Origin: Elephas maximus indicus | Lineage: Eukaryota > Chordata > Mammalia > Proboscidea > Elephantidae | Assembly (NCBI RefSeq): GCF_024166365.1 | Contig: NC_064824.1 | Span: 47,530,608 to 47,594,607 of the forward strand | DNA length: 64,000 bases | Direction of reading: 5' to 3' | Shown: positions 12,181 through 22,900 of the stretch, piece by piece | How positions within the stretch are numbered: the stretch's first letter is position 1 | Layout of the letters: each line of letters starts with the position of its first letter | The notes under the pieces: generated by a model | Database searches by the model: none | Told to the model about the DNA's origin: nothing | The model's input: the letters and a program-made list of their open reading frames with translations, nothing else | Translations under genes and position numbers: made by a program

Positions 12181-14090
12181 TGGATGATTCCCTTCATTTG
12201 TTATGCCGTAGTTTTGCAGGAAGAGTCACGTTTATATACATTATGCGAGGGAAAGAAAAGAAAGAGAGGCAATGTACGTGGCCAAGTATATATGCAAGTG
12301 GTAAGAGGGGGAGGACTCTGTACCTGGAGCTGAAGAGAACATAAAATTTTACAAAGTCACCAGTTACCTCTGGGGGGCATAAAAAACGAAGGAATGTTCT
12401 CTTACTACCAATTTATCACACATGCCACTTTTATACTACTTATGTGAAAGACTGGAAAATTGGGAGGGTTTGAAGGCTGTGCATTATAGCTAAATTAAAT
12501 GCAAACGTTCTTTAGTATTCTCATATATCAGTATTTCCCTGAGGACAGAGGTGTGTGCAGTGGGGAAGTAAGCAAAGTGAGGGGTGGAGGTGGAGGCGGG
12601 GAGAGGAAACCCTAGACAGCCACGTGTATACTAAACTTTCTTGTGTGGTCTTGCCTTCCCCGTAGGGTAATTTCCAGGTCCAGTAGCTTCTTGGGAACTA
12701 CTGAGACGATCCTAATAACTCTGTGTAATCCAGACTGTTAGAGATGGTTCAAGGCAGTCCTTACCAATCATAAAAGTACCATTCTTTCCAGTAGCTGGAA
12801 TAATTAATTAATTGATTAATTAACTCACTGAAACTCGTGCGAAGATTGTATTAGGTTCTGCTGTACACGAGTGAATAAAGCATAGTCCTGGTCTCAAAGA
12901 GGTAAGAGTTGGGGCATTTTAAGACACCACGAAGATTCTGCTATCTAGGAAGGAGGGAATCTAGAGATCCACCCTACATGTTGAGAATAAACTGGTCATA
13001 AAGTGATCAAAAAAGTCGATTTTTTTTAAGGCTTTTTCATGATGTGGAAAATACCATAAAAGTCATATTGGTTGCCTTGCGTTTGGTCATCTTTGCATAG
13101 CATGTTTGAGGAAAGGTGAGAAAAAGATTAGAAAGGATCACTTGACCTCATTAGGCAATAAGTGGATGAAAGCACAGGGACTGAGCAGTTTGGGAACTAT
13201 ATAAGCATTAGAAGTGGAACACATTTCTCTTCCAGAAGTGTACAATGGCATTTCACAGGAGAAGACCCTTGCACCACAATCATTATGACAGGTCACCTAT
13301 AGCATCTCTCTCAGCTCTGTCCCTTATGGCAATTAATCGAATCGAAGCCACTGCATTGAATTGAATCAAGTTTTTTTTTTTTTTTTTTCCCCATCCCTGT
13401 CCCTGGGACTGGGTCAGACCCCTACAACAGAGCAACACTTAGCTACCCATCTACATCATTAAAGAGCAATTTACTGGGCCTCACATTTGGGAAACTAAAA
13501 GTGAATGAAGCAGTATTCCCTTCTAACTGGCTTCCTTAAAATAAGGAATGTACAGTCAGGAAAACATGGATAATGTAGCTGATTGTCTTTCAACATCATT
13601 TATACTACCATTTATACCTGTCCAACCCCGATAAGAATTAGAAACAATTTAGTAGTTGCCCAGTAGTCAGTGGCAATTCTGACATCTACAGCATCCATTT
13701 TAGGTTGAAGGTTTCTAGAACAATTGCTGTGGAACCTCTTGGTTCTATCACAGTTCAAAAGGCTATATGTGTCAACTATCCACGAGTCCTTTCATTGACC
13801 TCTGATAATGCTCTCACCACTGAAGACGCAGGGTAAACACAGACAGAGGGGAAGGCAGTAAGGAAAGAGGGGGCAGGAGAGTGATAGGAGACAGGAAGTA
13901 GTCAGAATCATGGGAAGTGCTAGTAAGAGTACCCTCGAGACTTGGAGAGGTCAGGGTGGATGCAGCCACACTCTGGCTCAGAGAGCAGCTGCATTGCCAT
14001 GGTATTCAGCTTTCGTGTACTGTGCACTTGGAGTACTTATCTATAGCAGGATGATGTCATGACAGAGAGCACGGAATTGCAGAGCCAGAA
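12181..14090. other. Intergenic, no recognised feature
   Basis: Contains an ATTA-rich patch (12805-12830) and a T-run (13372-13388). No gene or clear repeat is seen. Confidence 0.55.
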
Positions 14091-14375
14091 TGCCCTTCCT
14101 ATCTTAGCTCTCCCACATAGAAGCTACGTGACCTTGGAGAAGATACCTTAGTTTCCCCATCTGTAAAACAAGAAACGTGGTGGTACTTAACTTACTGTAT
14201 ATAGTTGTGGTGGGCTGTTTATACTTGTTTGTGAGGAAATATTCCTTTCTTACTGGACTTCCAACCAGCCACAAATTTAAGGTCATCGTGCAAATCTACA
14301 GTGATGACTGGCATTTTGTTGTTCACTCACTTAGAATGGTGCCTGGCCCTTAATTTGTGCAATTGAAGTTTTAGC
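14090..14375 (+). repeat. MIR remnant, split by a ~118-bp unknown unit
   Basis: ACGTGACCTTGGAGAAGATA with CCCCATCTGTAAAAC (14128-14168), and AGAATGGTGCCTGGCCC (14333-14349), are MIR core and tail signatures. Between them, 14213-14330 is not MIR and recurs at 15106-15224. Confidence 0.55.
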
Positions 14376-14707
14376 TATAACTTTGACAGTGTGTGGACCA
14401 TAAACTGACCTAATTTTCATTTCTGGTTGTGAAACGGCTTTTTTTCATTTATTTGTTTTAAAAGAGAGTTCACTTCTGTGTTGATGGAAGAAAGGTACAA
14501 GTGGTTGCTTTAAAAAAAAAAAAAATCCAAAAATAAAACCCCAAGGAGTGAATCGGCTTTGCCAGCCCTATAAATTTTTGTCTTGGGGTTAACTAAAATT
14601 TGTTTCCTGTGTTCCCAGGGTGGGCAGAGGCAAAGGGCCTTAGAATTTATTATCACTGAATACTTAAAAAAAAAAAAAATGTTTTTTTAGGTGTCCATGA
14701 AATATAT

Positions 14708-14875
14708 GGAAATACTTATGGCGTAGTGGTTAAGAGCTACAACTGCTAACCAAAAGGTCAGCAGTTCGAATCCACCAGGTGCTCCTTGGAAACTCTATGG
14801 GGCAGTTCCATTCTTTCCTATAGAGTCGCTGTGAGTCAGAACCCACTCGACTGCAACAGGTTTGATTTTGGTTTT
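14708..14875 (+). mobile_element. AfroSINE with target-site duplication
   Basis: GGCGTAGTGGTTAAGAGCTA, B-box GCAGTTCGAATCCACCAGG, GAAACTCTATGGGGCAGTTC and tail GTCAGAACCCACTCGACTGC. The flanks ATGAAATATAT (14697-14707) and ATGAAACATATAT (14876-14888) form the duplication. Confidence 0.92.
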
Positions 14876-15344
14876 ATGAAACATATATTTTCAACATTAG
14901 GGAAATGATGGATTCTCCATCTTTACCCAAAGTACAGTTTATAATTACCTTGGATTTTTGTAATCTCCTGAGAGTTATTTTTATTTTGTTACTGAATTAT
15001 TTCATTTTGTGCTTTTCCAATATGCTAAACAATTGAAGATTTTACAGGATAAAGAAAGTACAAGTCCATAGCAATGCCAGAACATTTTATAACAAACAGA
15101 TGGCTGTTTAGGGGCTGTTTATACTCCGTTGTGAAGGAATATTTTTCTCTGCTGGACCTCCAACCAGCCACAAAATTTAGTGTAAATACTACAGTGACGA
15201 CTGGCATCCTGTCATTCACATTGTTCTTCCACAATCACCATAAACAGACCCAAGCTCTTGGGATGCATGTGAAAATTTCTTTTTGTGCCATCATATTACA
15301 GCATTTAAGTGTGGTGTACCATGTATGGTTATGCATCGATATAT

Positions 15345-15396
15345 AAGGTTGCTATGAGTTGGAATTGACTCAAGGACAACGGGTTTGGTTTTGGGA
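15345..15396 (+). mobile_element. AfroSINE 3' fragment
   Basis: Only the tail remains: GGTTGCTATGAGTTGGAATT, GACTCAAGGACAACGGGTTT, GGTTTTGGG. Confidence 0.75.
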
Positions 15397-15405
15397 GTTT
15401 TTTTT

Positions 15406-15580
15406 ATACCATTCTACACATTGCTACACTTATAACAACACAGTATCTACATGTCAGTTCATTTCCAATCTAAGATGGTGCATTATTTGTGATACCATTC
15501 TACACATTGCTACACTTATAACAACACAGTATCTACAAGTCAGTTCATGGCCTTATAATCTAAGATGGTGCATTATTTCA
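15406..15580. repeat. Tandem duplication, 86-bp period
   Basis: ATACCATTCTACACATTGCT ... GATGGTGCATTATTT occurs twice (15406-15488 and 15492-15577). The copies differ by a few substitutions and a small indel (CATTTCC versus CATGGCCTTAT). Confidence 0.9.
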
Positions 15581-15599
15581 GGCTGTCTTTCTCTACTAC

Positions 15600-15712
15600 A
15601 TTAGAAGCTCTTGGAGGCAGGGACTTGGTTTTATTTATGACTATGTGTTGGCATAAAAATTAGCGTAGAAAAGTGCTGGCACATAGTAGGCACTCAATAA
15701 AATATTTGGTGA
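15600..15712 (+). repeat. MIR/L2-type 3' remnant
   Basis: GAAGCTCTTGGAGGCAGGGA and GTGCTGGCACATAGTAGGCA followed by CTCAATAAAATATTTGGTGA are the widespread ancient mammalian repeat 3' signature. Confidence 0.6.
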
Positions 15713-15714
15713 AT

Positions 15715-17060
15715 GCCCAAACAAAACAAATTCTGCAAGGTTTAGAAGAGAATGCTGATGTGGAAATAATCCATCGAAAAGACAGCAAGCAATTTTAAGA
15801 GTTTCAGGAGTCTTTGGGGATGAGATCATTTTTTTATACTCCTTCTAATAAAAAAAATAATTCCCTGGAATAGTTCTTAGTTTGTATTTGAAGCAAATTC
15901 CCTATAAGACGAGACTTTTCTCAGCAACTATTCCTGGAAAGATTAATAGAGGTAAGCAAGTAGTTAAAGTCTTACTCAGAGTTTGAAAACCATCTCTTAG
16001 TATTTAAGAAGGCATTAATCATGATCATTAATCAATGGGAAGGAATGTTCAAAGAATGCTTAGAATAAATGTTTGGTGAAGCAAAAAGTCAGAGGAGAAA
16101 AGGCAAGGCAGGCATGCATGCCTAAGGCTGCAGACGAACTTTTTTTTGGGGGGGGAGCGGTTAACAAATTAAAGCCGTTGGAAAAGAACAATTCACCAGA
16201 GGGAAACATTACTGTACAACTTACCAAATACTGCCAAGGTCAGCAGAAACTCGGCTGATTTTTTTTTCTGTGCTAGTAATTGATAAGAAACAAGTTTCTT
16301 GCAAGCCTGAGTTAGACATTATGCACTGAAGTTACTCAATGACAGGGATTAGGAAAGTGCTTTTATTTCCTTTACTTCTTGCTAATCGCAAGAATGAGTG
16401 ACAAACATTTTCAGTAATTCTGTGTTTTGTAAAGTTTTTGGTAAGGTTAGGCCTGATGTCAGTGCACTTTCATTTGTTCATTCATGCTAGATCTGGTTTC
16501 CTCTTCACTTTGAGCTTCTGAGAATTATTTTCAAGCAGTAATTCTCAAAGATTTCTAACATTAAAACCAAAAAAGTCACAAGGATGCAGTTTTTATCTGA
16601 AAGAAGTGGCTTAGCTGTATATAAAGAATCACTGTTTATAAAGTCCCACATGCAGTATCTTTGGAAATTTATGTGGAACTTGTAAAGAGTTTTAAATAAA
16701 AAATGAGACTCAACTAGGTTTATGGTGACCCACGCGTCTTTTGGTCCGAAGTTATTCCATGTTTACTTTAGGTTTTTCAGGCCACTGGGAACCATATTTT
16801 ATGTTGTCCTGTGTTAAAAGATGCTGCTACTGTAAACAAAGTCATTTTTGCTTTGCTTTTTTTCCCTCCTCCTACTTGTTACAATAGTTGGGTCCTGGGA
16901 CAACTATATAATTGGCCACTAGGAACCAGAACATGGGTTGCAAGATGGGTAGCTGGGTTAGAGTCCAAGACTCAGGCCCTAGACAGAAGTGAAGGCTCAT
17001 TATCAGAATTAAACCCGTGATCTGAGAACACACTGTACTGTTAAAGTGTTTGAGTTCCAG
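15715..17060. other. Intergenic, no recognised feature
   Basis: Largely unique AT-rich sequence immediately 3' of RND3. A G-run lies at 16148-16155. No gene is seen. Confidence 0.5.
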
Positions 17061-17065
17061 CAATT

Positions 17066-17620
17066 TCTTTTTTTTTAATTGTGCTTTAAGTAAAAGTTTA
17101 CAAGTCAATTTCGCGTACAAAAATCTAGACACATTGTTATGTGACCCTAGTTGCTCTCCCTACAATGTGGCAGCATACTCCTCTCCACCCTGTATTTCCC
17201 GTGTCCATTCACCCAGCTCCTGTCCCCCTCTTCCTTCTCATCTTGCCTCCAGAGAGGAGCTGCCCACATAGCCTCATGTGTCTATTTGAGCTAGGAAGCA
17301 CACGCCTCACTAGTATTTTATGTCTTATAGTCCAGTCTAATCTTTGTCTGAAGAGTTGGCTTCGAGAATGGTTTTAGTTTTGGGCTAAGAGTCCGGAGGC
17401 CATGACCTCTGAGGTCCCTCTGGTCTCACAGTGTTAATTCTGGTCTTTTTACTGGAACTTGAGGTCTGCATCCCGCTTTTCTCCTGCTCCATCAGGGATT
17501 CTCGGTTATATTCCCTGTTACGGTGGTCATTGGTGGTAGCCAGACACCATCTAGTTCCTCTGGTCTCTGGCTGATGGAGTCTCTGGTTTATGTGGCCCTT
17601 TCTTTCTCTTGAATTTCCGT
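17066..17620 (-). mobile_element. 5'-truncated L1 (3' UTR only)
   Basis: A T-run followed by ATTGTGCTTTAAGTAAAAGT and then GAAGAGTTGGCTTCGAGAAT matches the 3' end of the long L1 at 53530-54110 block by block in the same orientation. It breaks off within the 3' UTR, the usual outcome of incomplete reverse transcription. No clear target-site duplication was found. Confidence 0.88.
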
Positions 17621-17909
17621 GTTTTCTATAGGTCAATCGCAAGCAGTATCATGGGTCTTGTATATGATCAAATCACTTAGTCTAATTATGCTCCTTTTCT
17701 TCTTGCTCTTTGAAGTCATCATTAAAGCCTCTTATACAACTGACTTGTCTTTGTCCCAGAAACTGCTACTATCACCGAGAATTAAAAAAAAAAAAAGTTT
17801 CAAAGCCTACTAAAGTTTGGGATATGTTAGGCCCGATTCGGTAGTCATGTCTAATAAAGAACACTAAACAGCTAAATCGGGAAGAAGATAATAAAGACAG
17901 ATCACAGTT

Positions 17910-19725
17910 AGACAAAGACATGGTTACTTTTTTATTTGGAGAAAAGAAAAGTATGTTTTAATAAATACTGCAGAAACATTGACCAAACAAACATACAGTG
18001 ACTTCAACATCAAAAAAAGAAAAATGCAACCAAAGTTCTGTTTGATAACAGTTATAACTTATTTTCTTTTTACAATATTTAAATACAGAAAGCACTTGCC
18101 AGCTATTTTGTAATACTGCCCAAAGCATAATGCTGCATCAGTCAAAGCGTATCATGTTGGTAAAATGTCAGTATTTAATGCGAAATGACTGGAATGGTAT
18201 TTTCCTGCAGAGACAAAACAAAGTGCTTGTAACACATAGAACTGAGTGTTGTAATTACCTTAATCTCCTCTCCTGCCACAATTTAATGGGAACACAGCTT
18301 TAACACTTCAAAAATGAAGCATTATCATTGGAAAGAAAGCTCGTTTTCAACAAGCGCCAACAATAAACAGGTCAGATCTGGTTTCTTTCTGAAAGAAGCT
18401 CTAGAAAGAACTGGTCAAAAAATATCTGTAAACTATGTTAAATGCTGATTATTTTATGTAACAACAGCAGTCAAGTATTGAACACAGGCCTTGGCTGACT
18501 CTGGTTAGGTGAGGTCTAGCAATCACTCTCCAGAAATGTCCTGGTATTGTGTCAGGACTGATAATATATAATTTCCCTCTAGGGATTCCTTAAGGCTTGT
18601 GCTAACAGATCCTTCTCTTATAGATGTTGATTTAAACAAAGTGAAATAAACCAACAGGTGATCAGGGGCTGCCAATTTTGGAGCTTCATCTCAAATAAAA
18701 TGTCTAATAGGCCTTTTGCTTTGTACTTTGGGTAACTTAAATCCAGACAGCTTTACTGTGCTTTCTGCTACTATTCCTTCATTCATTATCTCTTCTGGTG
18801 AAAATAGTACCTACATTTTTTTTTCCACCCTTGGATCATTCTATGACATCAAACCAAGACACCTTTCATTTGACTTTGCATTTTTAGCAATGATGGCAAA
18901 AAAAAAAAAAAAAAAAAAAAAATCACACACCTCTTTTCTAAACAGAGCACAAAAATATTACATTGAGCAATTTACCACTTTTTAATGACAATCACAATGA
19001 TGAACAGAACCATCAGACTGAATAAAAATTGACTTTTTTTTTTTTCTATTTGATCTATTCGATCTTTGTAGTGCTGGTCTGCGTATCTTGCAAGGCTGCA
19101 AAAGCCTTTCTTTAGAACCATCTCGCTCAGCTATCTTCAGGAAGGCAAGACTTCAAAGTCTCAAAGTTTTTCCTCTGGATACCCCATGGGTCCTGAAACA
19201 ATTTCCATTTTAATGATGAGCTAGGAGGAAATTAGATCACATCCTCTAGAAAACTAAATGCTAAGGTCACAGTGCCAGTTCCCCAGTGAGGACGGTATAT
19301 TAATATATACTTTTTGTAAAGGAGATTAAAACATTTAAAAATTAAATCAAAGTAGAGATCCATGAATAGATTGTAACAAAGAAAAACGCAAGCACCGTTC
19401 AGGGTGTCATTTTTCTTCTTGGAGGTACTCGCTTTCCTCTTCATCTATCTCTAGCCCATTTCAATCTCTCGTTTTTTGGCATGTTTTTCAAGTCACATTT
19501 CAAAACTCTTCAATGTATTCACTTCCCGCCACTTGGTCTACATGCCGAAGCTAAGGACAGGATTTCAAAAAGACGGGCATCCTCTCAAGTGCCTCCTAAG
19601 CCTCATGTGTACAGGACTTTGGCGGTGTACTTCATTCAGACTTCACCGTTTTTGTTTTGTTGGCGGTTTTTTTTTTTTTTTTTCCACACTAGATCCCCTC
19701 GTCCTCGTTAAAGAAAACGGAAGAT
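17910..19725 (-). other. RND3: RND3 3' untranslated region
   Basis: This is about 1.8 kb between the stop codon and the best poly(A) signal at 17931-17936. It is AT-rich and free of recognisable AfroSINE or L1 sequence, as expected for a constrained UTR. It contains a 24-nt A-run (18899-18922, a U-run in the mRNA) and a T-run near 19669-19683. The extent is inferred from the signal; no transcript evidence was available. Confidence 0.75.
17931..17936 (-). other. RND3: RND3 poly(A) signal AATAAA
   Basis: The minus strand reads CCAAATAAAAAAGTAACC. This is the canonical hexamer at the distal end of the repeat-free 3' UTR, so cleavage is expected roughly 10-25 nt further on, near 17910-17921. A truncated L1 begins about 280 bp downstream in the direction of transcription. 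Confidence 0.65.
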
Positions 19726-19977
19726 TCACATCACAGTGCAGCTCTTGGCTTTGTCCTTTCGTAAGTCCGTAGCAACGGTCGAGAGTTCTGGTCTGCTAGG
19801 CATGTGTGAAATCCGCTTTGTGGCCCTCTGTGATTTGTTCCGCTTAACGTTCTTATTTGTCTTGTTTACACACGCCAAGGTGGCAACGTGAAAAATGTCT
19901 CTGACACTATTTTCAGACTGCAAAGATGAGCATTCGATGTAAGTAGCTGCGCCAATCTGTTTGGCCATATTTGCCCC
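19726..19977 (-). CDS. RND3: RND3 terminal coding exon 5 (residues 162-244) and stop
   Basis: The acceptor CTTCTCAG is followed by GGG GCA AAT. The exon encodes the G5 motif, the last helix and the Rnd-specific basic tail with five regulatory Ser/Thr positions, and ends CTVM-TGA (stop 19728-19726). Compared with my memory of the human protein, two residues differ: Ser179 (Ala in human, inside G5) and Thr228 (Ala in human). Both codons read clearly as TCT and ACC. Confidence 0.98.
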   Translation of the reverse strand, partial: GANMAKQIGAATYIECSSLQSENSVRDIFHVATLACVNKTNKNVKRNKSQRATKRISHMPSRPELSTVATDLRKDKAKSCTVM

Positions 19978-22900
19978 CTGAGAAGCAAAAGAAGGGATTT
20001 TCATCAGTGATATGTCTTTAGGGAAAGTTGCAAAGTACCCTCTAATAGCAGAAAATAACAACTCATCGCAAAATGATTTCTAATGTGTTAGCTGTATTTT
20101 CCAAGGGCTGCTGTGAGATATACTTTTTTCCCCCTATTTGAATTACCTTAATTTATTCCTTCCTAAATATGTGCAGTCAAGATCAAGTCTCAAGATGGTC
20201 GATTATCATGACTTAATAGATACTTCTCGATTCCTCATAGGTGCTAAAGGCTCATCTAGTGTCCCTGGGCCACCTTTAAATGAGGGCCTGATCATCAAAT
20301 ACTTAGCAAGAGGCAATTCAGAGAAATCGACTGTAACCAAGAGTAAACTGAGGCTTAAGTCTTCCAGGTCAAAGCAAAGCACAGAATTACCCAGCGAATC
20401 CTACAGTTGGAATAAGTCAAATAAAGATCATGAACATAAATTATAAATTTTCCACATGGCTCTGGCAGGGAGATCTGGCCTGTCGAGCCTGCCCCAGCAC
20501 CTCATGGGACACTCGTTTTCTCTCTTCTTGAGTGTAAATGGTACTCAAAGCTAGTCCATAAGTTGTAAAAAAAAACAAAAACAGGGGTAAGGGATGGAGT
20601 TTAGAATCAATTTTGAAATGTATGTGATTGTGTCCTAGGGCCCAAATCCTAACAGGACATCTGTAACTTTATGAAACACAAAATAACTCCTAAATGTGGA
20701 CAATACAGCCAATATGCACAATAATAAACATGAGCATTAAAATAACTTATTGAAATAACCACTTTTTTGTTAATTAGACATGCAAGATAAAGATGCCTGC
20801 AGGACTTAAAATGATGTATACTAAATCAAACTCTCACTATTCCAACACGAGCTCCCTTTAGAATATGGTGGCAGGTTTGAAGAGAATGAACTTCTGACAC
20901 TGATTCTTCTCCAATCTAAATACTTGGGGAAATGCCTGCAGAAATGACGGCTCTCTAAAAGACGGTTTTATGGAGTGTTCTACTTCTTTGGCAACAGCCT
21001 TTTTTAGTATTTTATTTGGTGCAACTGACAGTAAAATAAGATTAACCCTCTTAAAGATTAACCCTCTTATGATTTTGATCACATTCTCTCTTAAATCCAA
21101 TATTTAAATTTAAACCTAGGTAGGAGTTGCAGAGATATACAAGGGTAGTTATTTCTGTACTCAGTAATGAAATAGCATGTGATTATGCTGCTTAATGAGA
21201 TGGCATTTCACATTTTATGTCATATCTCCAAATTTGTTTTATTTATGCATACGCATATCAATTCTTATACAGTATCACTGAAAAGTATTGGGAAGCTTTC
21301 TGACAGGATCCGGTATCAAAATATCATCCTAATTTCGGCCCCTGGATCACTTAGTGCTCACTCTGTAGTCTTCAAAGTCAAGAGAGCTCAGGACTGTGTG
21401 GAGGTGCTGAGGTGCTCAGTGTAAAGGCACAGGCACAGAAACACCAGCATCCTTCAGTCTGTGCTTACAGATGGTCGCAATCTGGATACACAGTGCTCAT
21501 TCAGCTCCATAATAAACGGTCTTTAACCCGGAGTTGACTATTGGTTGATCCCTTTGAGAAGCAGCTAACTTTTATTCAGTTCACTGTAAGTGATATTCCA
21601 TTCCTCTCACTCTTGTTTTTTAAATCCACATTTGCACACTGACAACATACGTACCTGGTCGTATGACACTGGCGTCTGCCTGTGATTTGAAAGCTCTACT
21701 AACGTGCTAACATCTGTCCGGAGGTCAGACTTGCAGCCAACCAACAGCATTTTGGTGTTGGGACAAAACTCCTGGATTTCACCTTTCCACTGTAAAAAAA
21801 CAAACAAAAAGAGTTGAAAAATTAACTAAATGCTAGCATCTGCATAATGAAGAAGCAAACTCGCATTTATTTTCTAAGTAGACATTTTTGCTTCTTGTTA
21901 ACGTGGATCCATTAGGGAATGTGAATGTCTATTATCATCTATTCTCCCTCTCTGTGGCTCATTATCTGCGCACAGTGTTAAGAAGCTTGTTGGATATTGT
22001 CAGAAGGTACTTTGAATACTTCTTAATTATTGGGATATCTCTGCAAGATAAAAGTGCATTAGGAATAATTATATATCCCAACAAGTGATGACATTCTCGG
22101 CTATGGTGAGCTGGTACTTCCGGTGCAGTGTGTGGAGCTGGGAATAAGGCAGAGAGGACACAAGCACAAGTCTGCATTCAGTGATTCCATCAACAAAGAT
22201 GTGCTGGGACTCTACTTTGGTACTGGAAGCAGAGTTAATAAAACTGAACTTCTTGCCTTGAAGGAGCTTCCATTCGAGTGGCCGAATCAACAGACCATGA
22301 TGTCTGCAAAGAACCATCTCCTGGGCTATCAGTAAGGCATCTGGCTCCTGTACCTCATATGCTTACGTTTTAAATTACATAAGCGGTTAAATGTTTCAAT
22401 TTAGCACAATTTGGCTAGTTCTTTATTGACCTAAAAAGAATTATTAGGGCCTCCAGAAATACATAGTCAGAGAATTCCAACTGTTCTCCAAAAGAGCAAA
22501 CGGACAACTTTTTGTGGTTGTGTTTCCTCAAGCATGAGATACCATCAGAGTGAGAGTCAGGGGTTCAGGGTGTTCACAGGTGACCTCTGGCTCTGGAGAA
22601 AGATTAATTAGTGGGGCTGAGATGGGGGTGTGGTACCTGTTTTCATCCCCATTCACAAATAGGTATTAAGCCCCCTACTAAGTGTCATGCTGGTAACACA
22701 ACATCAGAATCAACTTGATGGTAATGGGTTTTTTGGTTTGGTGACTTCCAGAAGAGTCCCTGAGTGGTGCAAGCAGTTAACACAGTCAACTGCTAACTGA
22801 AAGGCTGGGTCCCCCCAAGAACTCCTCCGAAGAAAGGCCTGGCAATCTGCTTTTGAAAAATCAGCCACTAAAAACCCTATGGTGTATAGTTCGACTTTGT

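Noticed and set aside
14708..14790. Possible tRNA gene (A and B box text)
   Set aside because: The boxes belong to the tRNA-derived head of an AfroSINE. There is no cloverleaf or terminator, and the SINE body follows.
18899..18922. A24 run as the poly(A) tail of a plus-strand retrocopy
   Set aside because: It lies inside the RND3 3' UTR with no upstream retroposed sequence or flanking duplication; it is probably an expanded homopolymer.
20138..20446. 102-codon plus-strand ORF in RND3 intron 4
   Set aside because: No similarity to known proteins and no promoter or splice signals; treated as a chance ORF.
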